A stretch of 64,000 nucleotides of DNA from Gemmatirosa kalamazoonensis. GTDB lineage: Bacteria > Gemmatimonadota > Gemmatimonadetes > Gemmatimonadales > Gemmatimonadaceae. Below the pieces are notes generated by a model that was not told where the DNA came from, did no database searches, and saw only the letters and a list, made by a program, of their open reading frames with translations. Below are positions 1 to 9,266 of this stretch, piece after piece. The DNA is taken from the NCBI RefSeq assembly GCF_000522985.1, contig NZ_CP007129.1, forward strand, positions 620,001 to 684,000, in the 5' to 3' direction. Numbering within the stretch: the stretch's first letter is position 1; every line of letters begins with the position of its first letter. The position numbers were made by a program, and so were the translations under genes.

Positions 1-1
1 C

Positions 2-1084
2 ATGCGGCTCGATCGCAAGGTGATCGTCGGGCACTGGGAGGCGCCGGACGTGCAGGCGTCGCTCGGCGCGTGGACGCGCGCGGCATGCGCGTGGCACGAC
101 GCGCAGGGCGCGCGGTTCGCGCGGTTCGGCGACAACATGCGCGAGGTCGCCGTCACCGAGGGCGACAAGGTCGCGGCCCAGCTCCGACTCGGCTACTCCG
201 TGAACGGCTTCGGTGTGGGCGACCTCGCGCGGTACGTGACCGACGTCGCGGACGCGGACATCGACGCGGCGGTCGCGCAGTACGACGAGCAGTACGCGGT
301 CGCGTCGTCGCTGCGCCGCGGCGGCGACCGGCACGACGCGCTGCGCGACGGCGCGCGCCTCGAGCTCGGCCTGCGCCGGTTCCTCGAGGCCGGGGGCTTC
401 AAGGGCTTCACGACCACGTTCGAGGATCTGCACGGCCTCGCGCAGCTGCCCGGCCTCGGGCCGCAGCGGCTGATGGCCGAGGGCTACGGCTTCGCTGCGG
501 AGGGCGACTGGAAGACCGCGGCGCTCGTGCGCGCGATGAAGGTCATGAGCGCCGGCCTCACGGGCGGCACGTCGTTCATGGAGGACTACACGTACCACCT
601 CCATCCCGACGGCCAGAAGGTGCTTGGCGCGCACATGCTCGAGATCTGTCCGTCGATCGCCACGTCGAAGCCGTCGCTCGAGGTCCATCCGCTGTCCATC
701 GGCGGCAAGGCGGATCCCGTGCGTCTCGTGTTCGACGCGAAGACGGGGCCCGCGGTGAACGCGTCCGTCGTCGAGATGGGCGACCGGTATCGCATGATCG
801 TCAACGTGGTCGACGTCGTACCGACCGACGAGCCGCTGCCGAAGCTGCCCGTCGCGCGCGCGCTCTGGCGCCCGCGTCCGGACCTCGCCACGTCCGCCGC
901 GGCGTGGATCTACGCCGGCGGCGCGCACCACACCGGGCTCAGCCTCGATCTCACGACCGAGCATCTCGCCGACTTCGCCGAGATGGCGGGAATGGAGCTG
1001 CTCGTGATCGACGAGGACACCACCGTGCGCGAGTTCAAGAAGGAGCTGCGGTGGAACGACGTGTACTACCGTCTGGCGCGCTGA
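2..1084 (+). CDS. araA: L-arabinose isomerase, 3' part (5' end outside window)
   Basis: Converts L-arabinose to L-ribulose, the first cytoplasmic step of arabinose catabolism. The 360 visible residues match the C-terminal two thirds of AraA (about 500 aa in full), and the frame is open at the window edge, so the true start lies upstream; the ATG at position 2 is internal. In fragment numbering, the residues matching the metal and catalytic set of E. coli AraA are E167 ([10 protein letters not shown]), E194 (SFMEDYTYH), H211 (AHMLEICPS) and H310 (GAHHTG). A secreted GH27 enzyme and, further on, a GH67 enzyme encoded on the same strand fit use of plant hemicellulose. Family assignment is very secure; only the N-terminus is missing. 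Confidence 0.95.
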   Translation: MRLDRKVIVGHWEAPDVQASLGAWTRAACAWHDAQGARFARFGDNMREVAVTEGDKVAAQLRLGYSVNGFGVGDLARYVTDVADADIDAAVAQYDEQYAVASSLRRGGDRHDALRDGARLELGLRRFLEAGGFKGFTTTFEDLHGLAQLPGLGPQRLMAEGYGFAAEGDWKTAALVRAMKVMSAGLTGGTSFMEDYTYHLHPDGQKVLGAHMLEICPSIATSKPSLEVHPLSIGGKADPVRLVFDAKTGPAVNASVVEMGDRYRMIVNVVDVVPTDEPLPKLPVARALWRPRPDLATSAAAWIYAGGAHHTGLSLDLTTEHLADFAEMAGMELLVIDEDTTVREFKKELRWNDVYYRLAR

Positions 1085-1255
1085 CGCCGACGCGCGCACG
1101 CCCGACTCCACGTTCTTCCGTCTTCAATTCGAGGAATCTCGAGAATTCAAGGAAAGCCTCTTCAGCGACGAACGGGATTCGTCGAATTCTCCCGATTCCT
1201 TGCATTGAAACCCGAAGCAGTGGAGTCCTGCCCGTCGGATGAACGACCTGATGGC
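1085..1255. other. AT-richer intergenic stretch between araA and the GH27 gene
   Basis: This 171-bp gap is clearly richer in A/T than its surroundings. It holds several overlapping GAATTC/CTCGAG-type palindromes between about 1121 and 1200 (GAATTC occurs twice, TCGAGAATTC once). The composition suits a promoter or operator for the GH27 gene, but I cannot place -35 and -10 boxes with confidence. Confidence 0.3.
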
Positions 1256-2635
1256 ATGATGAGACGAGCCTGCCCCGTGGCGCGCGCACTCCTGGTGGTC
1301 ATCGCCCTCGTCGCGTCGGAGGCCGGCGCGCAGCGCGCGAGCCTCGCGCCGACGCCGCCGATGGGGTGGAACAGCTGGGACTCGTACGGCACGACGGTCA
1401 CGGAGACGCAGGTGAAGGCACAGGCCGACGTGATGGCGCGCGATCTCGCGCCGTACGGCTGGCGCTACGTGACGGTCGACATCCAGTGGTATCAACCCAC
1501 CGCGCGCGGGCACGACTACCAGCCCGGCGCGCGGCTCGCCATGGACGACTATGGGCGCCTCGTGCCGGCGCCTAACAAGTTCCCGTCGGGCTTCAGGTCC
1601 CTCGCGGACTACGTGCACGCGAAGGGGCTCAGGTTCGGCATCCACATCATGCGCGGCATCCCGCGCCAGGCCGTCGCGGCGAACACGCCGATCCTCGGCA
1701 CGGCGTACCATGCGCGCGACGTCGCCGACACGACGAACCCGTGCCGCTGGAACCCCGACATGTGGGGCGTCGACGTCACGAAGCCCGGCGGGCAGGCGTA
1801 CTACGACGCGATCGCCGCGCTCTACGCGTCGTGGGGCGTCGACTTCGTGAAGGCCGACGACATGGGAAGCCACGCGTTCCAGCCGTCGGAGATCGCCGCC
1901 CTGCGCCGCGCGCTCGACAGGACCGGCCACCCGATCGTGCTCAGCATCTCGCCCGGCCCCGCCCCGCTGGACCAGGCGGCGTTCTTCGCCGAGCACGCCG
2001 AGATGTGGCGCATCTCCGACGACTTCTGGGACGACTGGCGGCTCGTGCGCAAGCAGTTCGACTACGCGCGCGACTGGGCGCCGTCCGTCGGCGTGCGCCA
2101 CACGTGGCCCGACGCCGACATGCTGCCGTTCGGCCGGCTGCGCCTCACCGATTCCGCGGGCCGCGGGTCGCCGAGCCGGCTCACGGCGGACGAGCAGCGC
2201 ACCGTGATGACGCTGTGGAGCATCTTCCGCTCGCCGCTCGTCATGGGCGGCGACCTGCTCACGCTCGACGCGGCGACGCGCGCGCTGCTCACGAACCCCG
2301 AGGTGCTCGCCGTGAACCAGCACGGCCGGTCGCCGCGCCAGGTGCTCGACCAGGGCCGCGTGCGCGTGTGGCGGTCCACCGCGCCGAACGGGCGCGACGC
2401 GTACGTGGCCGTGTTCAATCTCGACACCGCGTCGCAGCGCATCGACCTGTCGTGGACGGACATCGGTCTCGCCGCGGGCCGACACCGCCTGCGCGACCTG
2501 TGGGCTCGGCGCGATGCGACGCCGGCGGAGCGGCTGCGCGTGGAGCTCGCGCCGCACGCCAGCGCGCTCTACCGCGTCACTTCGCGAGCCCCATGCGCCG
2601 CTCCAGCTCCTCGGACCGGCTGCGGCTCACCTTGA
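1256..2635 (+). CDS. Secreted GH27-family glycoside hydrolase (alpha-galactosidase-like)
   Basis: Predicted to release terminal alpha-D-galactose (or a related sugar) from oligosaccharides outside the cytoplasm. The ATG pair at 1256/1259 gives a signal peptide ending near AGAQ; an upstream in-frame ATG at 1205 would place non-signal sequence in front of it. The mature protein opens with the GH27 signature PPMGWNSWDSYG. The nucleophile is expected in the DFVKADD motif near residue 200 and the acid/base Asp in RISDD near residue 255. A C-terminal beta-sandwich (about 370-450) follows the barrel. Length (459 aa) is normal. The last 59 bases overlap the 3' end of the convergent LytTR regulator gene. 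The exact substrate (galactose or arabinopyranose) cannot be told from sequence. Confidence 0.85.
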   Translation: MMRRACPVARALLVVIALVASEAGAQRASLAPTPPMGWNSWDSYGTTVTETQVKAQADVMARDLAPYGWRYVTVDIQWYQPTARGHDYQPGARLAMDDYGRLVPAPNKFPSGFRSLADYVHAKGLRFGIHIMRGIPRQAVAANTPILGTAYHARDVADTTNPCRWNPDMWGVDVTKPGGQAYYDAIAALYASWGVDFVKADDMGSHAFQPSEIAALRRALDRTGHPIVLSISPGPAPLDQAAFFAEHAEMWRISDDFWDDWRLVRKQFDYARDWAPSVGVRHTWPDADMLPFGRLRLTDSAGRGSPSRLTADEQRTVMTLWSIFRSPLVMGGDLLTLDAATRALLTNPEVLAVNQHGRSPRQVLDQGRVRVWRSTAPNGRDAYVAVFNLDTASQRIDLSWTDIGLAAGRHRLRDLWARRDATPAERLRVELAPHASALYRVTSRAPCAAPAPRTGCGSP

Positions 2636-3449
2636 GCTGCAGCCCACCGCGCAGCTGCACCGTGTAGTCGCCGCTCGCGTTCCGCGTCAGCCCCTCGATG
2701 AGGTCGAGCCGCACGATGGCCGAGCGGTGCACGCGGAAGAATCGCTCCGGGTCGAGCCGATCCTCGAGCACCTGCATCTGCTCCCGGATGAGATACGTCC
2801 GCTCCGGCGTGTGGATCTCGACGTACGGGCCGCTCGCCGTGACGTACTGCACCTTCGCCACGGGCACCACGCGCACCTGCCCGCGGATCTCGACCGCGAT
2901 GCGCTCGAGGTAGTCGGGCCGCGCCGGCGTCGCCGCGGGCGCCGCCGCGGGTGCGGGTGTCGCGACGTCGGCTTCCTCACGCAGCGGCGCGGCAGGCACC
3001 GGCGTCGCGCCGCCGCCCTGCACCGCCTGCAGCGCGGCGAGCAACTCGCCCGAGAGCCGGCGCAGCCGCTTCGACTCCACCGACTCGCGCGCGCGCTGGA
3101 ACGCCTGCACGAACCGCTCGTCGTCGTACGGCTTCACGAGATAGTCGACCGCCGCGGCGTCGAACGCCTTCAGCGCGTACTGGTCGTAGGCCGTGACGAA
3201 CACCGTCACCGGCATCGCGTCGGGCCCGATCTCGCGCACGACGTCGAGCCCCGTGCCGTCGGGCATCTGCACGTCGAGGAACACGACGTCGGGCGCGTGC
3301 GCGCGGATGGCCGCGACCGCCTCGGCGCCGCTCGTCGCGGTGCCGACGATCTCCACGCCCGACTCCTCGCCGAGCAGCTCGGCGACGCGGCGGCGGGCCA
3401 GCGGCTCGTCGTCGACGATGAGCACGCGCACCGCCCGCGGCGCGGTCAT
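2577..3449 (-). CDS. LytTR-family response regulator
   Basis: DNA-binding response regulator of 290 aa. Residues about 8-125 form a receiver domain with the acidic pair in LIVDDEP, the phospho-acceptor Asp in VVFLDVQMPDGTG and the conserved Lys in YLVKPYD. An Ala/Pro-rich linker of about 50 residues leads to a C-terminal LytTR domain (about 180-285, with FFRVHRSAIV and a strand-rich end). The gene starts within the stop of the upstream histidine kinase gene (ATGA overlap at 3446-3449), so the two are translationally coupled and form a LytS/LytR-type pair. Regulated genes cannot be inferred from the window. Confidence 0.92.
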   Translation of the reverse strand: MTAPRAVRVLIVDDEPLARRRVAELLGEESGVEIVGTATSGAEAVAAIRAHAPDVVFLDVQMPDGTGLDVVREIGPDAMPVTVFVTAYDQYALKAFDAAAVDYLVKPYDDERFVQAFQRARESVESKRLRRLSGELLAALQAVQGGGATPVPAAPLREEADVATPAPAAAPAATPARPDYLERIAVEIRGQVRVVPVAKVQYVTASGPYVEIHTPERTYLIREQMQVLEDRLDPERFFRVHRSAIVRLDLIEGLTRNASGDYTVQLRGGLQLKVSRSRSEELERRMGLAK

Positions 3450-4705
3450 CCCCGCGCCGCGCTCTCCGCGCCGACTGCGCCCAGCGCGGCCGGCGTCGCG
3501 TCGTCGTCCACCGCGGCGACGCCCGCCGCGTGCAGGTCGGCGCGCGTGTGATACGGCAGCGTCAGCTCGGCCACCACGCCGCCGCCCGGCGCCGCCGTGA
3601 GCGTGAGCGTGTGCTCCGGGCCGTAGAGCTGCGTCAGCCGCTCGCGCGTGTTGCGCAGCCCCACGCCGCCCGGCCGCGCCAGCGCGTCGGCATCGTCGAT
3701 CGCCGGCCCGTTGTCGCGCACCGACAGCACGACGTCGTCGCCCGCGCGGCGCACGGTCACCGCGACGCGCCCCACCGCGGCGTTAGGCAGCTTGCTCACC
3801 CCGTGCTTGATCGCGTTCTCGACGAGCGGCTGCAGCACGAGGTTCGGCACGAGCGCGTCGAGCGCCGCCGGATCCACGCTCGTGTCCACGTGGAGGCGTC
3901 CCTCGAAGCGGATCTCCATGATCTCGACGTACTGCCCGAGCACCGCGAGCTCCTGCGCGAGCGGCACCTCGGGCTCGGTCGACTCCTCCAGCGTGTGGCG
4001 GAGCAGCGCGCTCAGTCGCGCGATCATGCGCCGCACGCCGCGCGGGTCGCTGCCGACGAGCGACGAGACGGCGTTCAGCGTGTTGAACAGGAAGTGTGGG
4101 TCGAGCTGCGCGCGCAACGCGGCGAGCCGCGCCTCCGCGAGCTGCGCCTCGAGCCGCGCCGCCTCGGCCTGCAGCCGCGCGCGCTCCGCCTCCAGCTCCA
4201 CCGCCTCGTCGTGGCGCTTCTGCAGCCGATGGAAGTAGTCGCGCGCGAAGCCCACCGCGAGCACCGCGAGATACACCACGAAGTCGTCGAGCCAGAACAG
4301 GCGCTTCAGCCCGAACAGCGGGTTGTACCCGAACGCGCGGTCGCGCGGCGAGAAGAACACCTCGAAGCGCAGGTACGAGACGACGATCTCCATCCCGATC
4401 GCGATAACGACGCCCACGCCGAGCAGCGCGAGGACGTTCGTGTGCCAGTGCCCGCGCTCGAAGGAGTAGCGGCGGCTGAGGCGGAAGATCGGACGCGTGA
4501 GCGCCGCCCACAGGTACGCGCCGGTGAACGCGAGCCCCACCGAGGCGGCCGGGAACACCGGCTTCAGGAAGCCGGCGCGCGGATCGAGCAGCTGCCCCAC
4601 CGCGGTGAGCACCGCCATCGCCGTCCAGAACGCGAGGATCAGCGCGGGCTCCACCCACCACCGCGGCGCGGAGGTCGTCGTCTCGGCAGGGGCTGGAGTC
4701 GTCAT
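3446..4705 (-). CDS. LytS-type sensor histidine kinase, membrane bound
   Basis: Partner kinase of the downstream LytTR regulator (ATGA overlap). The N-terminal half has about four hydrophobic segments (for example around ALILAFWTAMAVL and VLALLGVGVVIAIGM) and no obvious extracellular sensor domain. An Ala/Glu-rich coiled coil follows, then the His_kinase (PF06580) motif with its histidine in AQLDPHFLFNTLN, then a HATPase_c domain with N-box LVENAIKHG and G-box DNGPAIDD and GGVGLRNTRERL. I chose ATG 4705 because the farther in-frame ATG at 4768 would overlap the neighbouring YceI gene; neither has a strong Shine-Dalgarno sequence. Confidence 0.9.
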   Translation of the reverse strand: MTTPAPAETTTSAPRWWVEPALILAFWTAMAVLTAVGQLLDPRAGFLKPVFPAASVGLAFTGAYLWAALTRPIFRLSRRYSFERGHWHTNVLALLGVGVVIAIGMEIVVSYLRFEVFFSPRDRAFGYNPLFGLKRLFWLDDFVVYLAVLAVGFARDYFHRLQKRHDEAVELEAERARLQAEAARLEAQLAEARLAALRAQLDPHFLFNTLNAVSSLVGSDPRGVRRMIARLSALLRHTLEESTEPEVPLAQELAVLGQYVEIMEIRFEGRLHVDTSVDPAALDALVPNLVLQPLVENAIKHGVSKLPNAAVGRVAVTVRRAGDDVVLSVRDNGPAIDDADALARPGGVGLRNTRERLTQLYGPEHTLTLTAAPGGGVVAELTLPYHTRADLHAAGVAAVDDDATPAALGAVGAESAARG

Positions 4706-4742
4706 CGCGCGGTACGCCGCCACGGAGAGGGTCGTGCGCACG

Positions 4743-5471
4743 TTACCGGCCCTGACCGGGAGCGGCAATCGCCGGCGCCGTCTCGGGCACGAAGCGGAAG
4801 TCGTACTCGAGCGTGATCGTGTCCGCGACGCTCAGCAGCACCGGCACCCGCGGCTGGTCGAGCGAGAAGTCCTTGAACGTGAACGCCGTCGTCGCGGTGC
4901 CCGTCACCGCGCCGCCCTCGGCGCGCGCCGTCACCTTCCACACCGTCGGCCGCGTCACGCCGCGCACCGTGAGGTCGGCGAGCAGCTCGAACGTCGCCGT
5001 GCCCGACGTCGGCAGCGTGCCGGTGCCGCCGCGGAACTCCGTCGGGACGAGCGTCGCCGTCGGGAACGAGTCGACCTGCAGCGTGCGGCGCTTCACGAAG
5101 CCGTCGCGGCGCGCCTGGTCGCTCGTGAGGTTCGTGAGCGTGACGACGATCCGCGAGCTGTCGCGCACCACCCGCCCCTGCGCATCGACGAACAGCCGGC
5201 CGGTGATCTCCTTCGTCGTGCCGATCGCGTCGTTGTCGAGATCGTGGCCCATGAGCCGCTCGCGCACGCGGTAGCGCGCCTCGTTGCCGTCGGCCGCGAG
5301 GACGAAGCGGCGCGGGGCCGCCGCGGCCGCCGCGGTCTTGCGCGCGGGAGCGCTCTTCTTCGTCTGCGCGTCGGCGCGGGTCGCGGTCAGCGCGAGGCCC
5401 GCGGTGAATGCCGTGGCGAGGGCGGTGAGGAGGCGCGCGCGGCCGGCGTGGGATCGGGTGCTCATGGCCAT
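4743..5471 (-). CDS. YceI-family secreted protein
   Basis: The 242-aa product has a signal peptide (hydrophobic run LLTALATAFTAGLALTATRA, cut near ADAQ), then a Lys/Ala-rich stretch and a lipocalin-like YceI domain of about 185 residues. YceI proteins bind isoprenoid or amphiphilic ligands in the periplasm; the ligand here is unknown. Typical features are the SRIVVTLTNLTSDQ and RRDGFVKRRTLQVDSFPTA segments and the C-terminal ITLEYDFRF strand. The start at 5471 (or 5465, two codons on) was chosen because it gives a clean signal peptide; the longest ORF starts 93 bases upstream without coding character. It is transcribed toward the two-component pair, 37 bp away. Confidence 0.85.
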   Translation of the reverse strand: MAMSTRSHAGRARLLTALATAFTAGLALTATRADAQTKKSAPARKTAAAAAAPRRFVLAADGNEARYRVRERLMGHDLDNDAIGTTKEITGRLFVDAQGRVVRDSSRIVVTLTNLTSDQARRDGFVKRRTLQVDSFPTATLVPTEFRGGTGTLPTSGTATFELLADLTVRGVTRPTVWKVTARAEGGAVTGTATTAFTFKDFSLDQPRVPVLLSVADTITLEYDFRFVPETAPAIAAPGQGR

Positions 5472-5805
5472 ATCCGGTGGTGGGTGGGCGTCGTGGATCG
5501 GCTGCGAGGATAAGGAGGCGGCCCACCGGCACGGCATCCGTCGTGTCATGGGCTGCGACTCCATGTCACGAGGTGCAGGACCGGCGGCACGAGTCGCGAC
5601 GCGGCCCCGGCGCCCCCGCGCCGCCCGGGCTCATGTCGCCCCGCCCGCAACTCGTGACGCCGCGCCGCAACTCGTGCCACCGACCGGTACACGCCGCCCC
5701 CCTCGGTCGTATGGTCCTCGAAGCACGACGCGACCGCATGACGCGACCGCACGACGCGGCGGCCCCTCCTTCCCGGCCGCGCGACACTCTCCGACACCGC
5801 CGGCC
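5472..5805. promoter_or_regulatory. Divergent intergenic region with short direct repeats
   Basis: This 334-bp region separates the divergent YceI gene and the receptor gene and holds no convincing ORF. The 11-mer CGCAACTCGTG occurs twice, at 5646-5656 and 5666-5676, with a period of 20 bp. A related CACGAGTCGCG lies near 5588. Near 5725-5760 the unit GACGCGACCGCA repeats almost exactly. Repeats spaced by about two helical turns suit a regulator binding on one DNA face; this is inference only. Confidence 0.35.
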
Positions 5806-8317
5806 ATGACCAGCCGCTCACGCACCACGTTCCTGATCCTCGCGGCTGCCGCCCTCCCCGGCGCGGCGCTCGCCCAGCCTTCCGGCCCGCCGCCGGGCGC
5901 GCCCGCCGGGCCCCGCGCGGCGCCGCGCCGCAGGCCGCCGGCCGCATCGCCGGCACCGTCGTCCACGCCGCCGGCGGCCAGCCGATCGCGGCGGCCGCGG
6001 TGTCGCTGCGCAGCATGCGCGACTCGGCGCTCGTCGGCGGCGGCTACTCGCGCGCCGACGGCACGTTCCGCATCGACGGTCTGCGGCCCGGTGTCTACAC
6101 CGTACGCGTGCGCGCGATCGGCTTCGCGCCGCTCGTGAAGAGCGGCGTCGCCGTGACGGCCGCCGCGCCCGTGATGGACCTCGGCAAGCTGCCGCTCACC
6201 CCCGTCGCCGCCGAGCTGTCGAGCGTGACGGTCACCGCGCAGCAGGAGGCCGTGGCGCTCGCCCCCGACCGCAACAGCTACACGGTGAAGGACATGCCCG
6301 CCGCGTCGGGCGGCAGCGCGGTCGACGTGCTGCGCAACGTCCCCGCGGTCGAGGTGGACGGCGACAACAAGGTGAGCCTGCGCGGCAACGAGAACGTCGT
6401 CGTGCAGATCAACGGCCGCATCACGCCGATGCGCGGCGAGGCGCTGGGCAACTTCCTCGCGCAGCTCCCGGCGAACATGGTGAGCAAGGTCGAGGTGGTG
6501 CCGAACCCGTCGGCGAAGAACGATCCCGAAGGCATGGCCGGCATCGTCAACATCGTGCTGAAGGAGAACGCGGACCTCGGCCTGAGCGGCGGCGCCACGG
6601 TCGGCGGCGGCACCACGGGCCAGGTGAACCTGTCCGGCAACCTCGGCTACCAGGCCGGCCCGCTCACGCTGTTCGCGAACTACGGTTTCATGCGCGACGA
6701 CCGCGAGCTCTCCGGCTTCACGAGCCGTCAGGGGCTCGCCAGCGGCCTGCTGCCGTTCCTCGAGAGCGACGCGACCGGCGCGTTCTCGCCGAAGTCGCAC
6801 TCGCTGAACGCCAGCGCGGACTACAAGCTCGGCGCGCGCACCACGCTCTCGTCGACCCTCATCGGGAGCAAGCGCGATCTCACGCGCGAGAACGACAACG
6901 CGTACCGCGAGCTCGACGCCACGCGCGCGCTCACCGGCCGCTCGCTCCGCACGAGCATGCAGACCGGCGACGGCCTGATGGTCGACTACACGCTCGGCTT
7001 CCGCCGCACCGCGAAGCGCGCCGGTGACGGGCTCTCCGCCGAGTTCCGCGTGAACCGCTCGCGCGACGACGACGCCGTGCGCCTCGCCGACCAGACGCTG
7101 TCGACGACGGCCGGCGCCCCGGCCGGTGCCGCCGCCATCGAGACGAACGCGACCGGCGCGCTCACGCACAACTGGACGCTGCAGACCGACTTCACGCGCA
7201 CGCTCGGCAGCCGCACGAAGCTGGAGACCGGGTACAAGGGCACGCTCCGCCAGCTCGAGAACGCGTACGACGTCGCGCAGTGGTCCGATGCGACGGCCTC
7301 GTTCGTCACCGACGCGGGTCGCAGCAACGCGTTCGACTACGACGAGCAGGTGCACGCCGCGTACGCCGTGCTGAGCCAGGGTATCGGCAAGTTCGACCTG
7401 CAGGGCGGCCTGCGCGCCGAGGCGGTGTCGACTCGGTTCGACCTCGCGACGACGAGCACGCGCTACGACAACGACTACCGCAGCCTGTACCCGAGCGCGA
7501 TCGCGGCGTACAACCTCGACGACCGCCGGCAGCTGAAGGCGAGCTACTCGAAGCGCGTCACGCGCCCCGACACGCGTCAGCTCAACCCGTTCGGCATGCG
7601 CGAGGACGCGCTGAACGTCTTCCAGGGCAACCCGGCGCTGCAGCCCGAGTACACGCATGCGTTCGAGCTCGGCTACCAGCAGTCGTTCGGCAAGGGCACG
7701 GTGCAGGTGACGCCGTTCGCGCGCCACACGGTGAACGCGGTGCGCTTCATCCGCACGATCGACGACGCCGGCGTGTCGACGACGACGTTCCAGAACGTCG
7801 CCACGAGCGACTCCTACGGCGCCGACGTGAACGGCTCGCTGCGGCTCGGCCGCCTCACCGGCTTCGGCGGCGTCAGCGCGTTCAAGCAGGTGACCGACGG
7901 CAGCAACCTGAGCACCGACGTGTCGAACAGCGCGCTCGGCTGGTCGGCGCGCGGCAACGCGACGGTGAAGCTCACCCGCACGCTCGACGCGCAGGGCTTC
8001 CTGATGTACCGCGCGCCGATGACGACCGAGCAGGGCCGCATGTCGGCGATGACGATGACGAACCTCGCGCTCCGCCAGAAGCTGCGCGGCGACGCGGCGA
8101 GCGTGACGCTGCGCGTGATGGACCCGTTCAACACGATGAAGATGGGCTTCGTCACCGATGACGGGCGCTTCTACCAGACGTCGCAGCGGCAGTTCGGCGC
8201 GCGCGCGGGCTGTTCCTGAGCTTCAACTACGCGTTCGGCCGCCAGCCGCGCATCCGGCAGCGCGCCCCCGAGCAGCAGCAGGAGGCGCAGCCCACGCCGG
8301 ACGGCCGCCTGCCGTAA
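5806..8317 (+). CDS. TonB-dependent receptor-like outer membrane protein, interrupted by two frameshifts
   Basis: Outer-membrane beta-barrel receptor (PF14905-like) with an N-terminal carboxypeptidase-regulatory domain. The signal peptide (MTSRSRTTFLILAAAALPG, cut after ALAQ) lies in one frame from 5806. The regulatory domain (RIAGTVVHAAGGQPI, then GTFRIDGLRPGVYTVRVRA), the plug (DVLRNVPAVEVDGDNKVSLRG) and the barrel continue one frame over, as a 739-aa ORF from 6000. The join lies in a G/C-homopolymer stretch near 5905-5920 and looks like one missing base. At 8197-8206 a (GC)5 run shifts frame again: with (GC)4 the reading becomes FGARGLFLSFNYAFG, the expected last strand, and ends at 8317. 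It is a recent pseudogene, a slippage-prone gene or two sequence errors. The substrate is unknown. Confidence 0.8.
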
Positions 8318-8354
8318 CAAACCCTCGGCGGGCGACCCGTGTCCCAGTGAGCAT

Positions 8355-8379
8355 CGGCCGGCGCGAAACCGCGTCGGCC
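8355..8379 (+). terminator. Possible hairpin after the receptor gene
   Basis: Bases 8356-8364 can pair with 8371-8379 (nine pairs including one G-U) around a six-base loop, between the receptor stop at 8317 and the next start at 8406. No U tract follows. It may be a weak terminator or a leader structure for the next gene; such hairpins are common by chance at this GC content. Confidence 0.3.
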
Positions 8380-8405
8380 AAGCGCTCACCCCAGCCGGAG
8401 CCGCC

Positions 8406-9266
8406 ATGCGCGTCCTCGTCACCCTCGCCACGGCCACCACCCTGCTCGTCGGCGCGCTGCCTGCCGCCGCGCAGCGCTTCTCGCGTGACCGCGACGTCGA
8501 GGGCAGCGAGACGTGCCGCGAGATCTGGCGCGAGTACGGCCGCATGATGAGCGGGCGGCCCGCCGCGGTGTACTGCGAGGTCCGCGACCTCGGCACGCGC
8601 GCCGCGCGCGGCACGCTCGACGTCGACGGCGGGGAGCGGCAGGGCGTGCTCGTGCGCGGCGGCTCGCGCAGCGACGTGCGCACGAGCCTCGTCATCCAGG
8701 CGCAGGGCCGCTCGGTGGACGACGCGCGTGAGCTCGCGCGCCGCGTCGCGGTGGACCTGTCGCGCACGCCGCTGCGCATCACCGGCATCACCGCCATGGA
8801 CGAGCAGGACGACGACCACTTCGTCGGCGCGACGCTCGTCCTCGACACGCCGCGCGAGTCCGACCTCTCGCTGCGCGTCGGCTACGCGCCGCTCACCGTG
8901 AGGGACGTGCGCGGCCGCATGGACCTGCGCGCGGACCACGGCCCGCTGCAGATCAGCAACGTCGGCGGCGACGTGCGCGCGCGCGTGGAGTACGGCCCGC
9001 TCTCCGTCGACCTCGACTCGCCGCGGTGGAACGGCACGCGGCTCGACGCCGAGTCGGCGTACGGGCCCGTGACGCTGACCGTGCCGCGCAGCTTCGCCGG
9101 CGACCTGGAGATCGGCAGCGAGCACGGGCCGTTCAGCAGCGACCTCCCGCTGTCGGTGACGCACCTCGACGACTCGCCGGTCCGCACGCGACTCGGCGGC
9201 GGCGGGCCGCCGGTGCACGCGGTCGCGCGCTACGGGCCGATGTCGCTCAGGACGCGAGACCGGTAG
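8406..9266 (+). CDS. Secreted DUF4097-like beta-repeat protein
   Basis: 286 aa with a signal peptide (MRVLVTLATATTLLVGALPA, cut near AAAQ). From about residue 140 the sequence consists of short beta-strand repeats with the recurring pattern YGPL/HGPL (GYAPLTVRDV, DHGPLQISNV, EYGPLSVDL, AYGPVTLTV, EHGPFSSDL, RYGPMSLRT), typical of the right-handed adhesin-like fold in DUF4097 proteins. Function is unknown; these proteins are common in envelope-stress gene groups. The ATG follows a GGAG sequence. The last 20 bases overlap the convergent radical SAM gene. Confidence 0.75.
   Translation: MRVLVTLATATTLLVGALPAAAQRFSRDRDVEGSETCREIWREYGRMMSGRPAAVYCEVRDLGTRAARGTLDVDGGERQGVLVRGGSRSDVRTSLVIQAQGRSVDDARELARRVAVDLSRTPLRITGITAMDEQDDDHFVGATLVLDTPRESDLSLRVGYAPLTVRDVRGRMDLRADHGPLQISNVGGDVRARVEYGPLSVDLDSPRWNGTRLDAESAYGPVTLTVPRSFAGDLEIGSEHGPFSSDLPLSVTHLDDSPVRTRLGGGGPPVHAVARYGPMSLRTRDR

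Noticed and set aside
8211-8219. TGA at 8217 in the receptor as a selenocysteine codon
   Set aside because: The frame after it makes no beta-barrel end, while a frame shift at the (GC)5 run gives the expected C-terminus.
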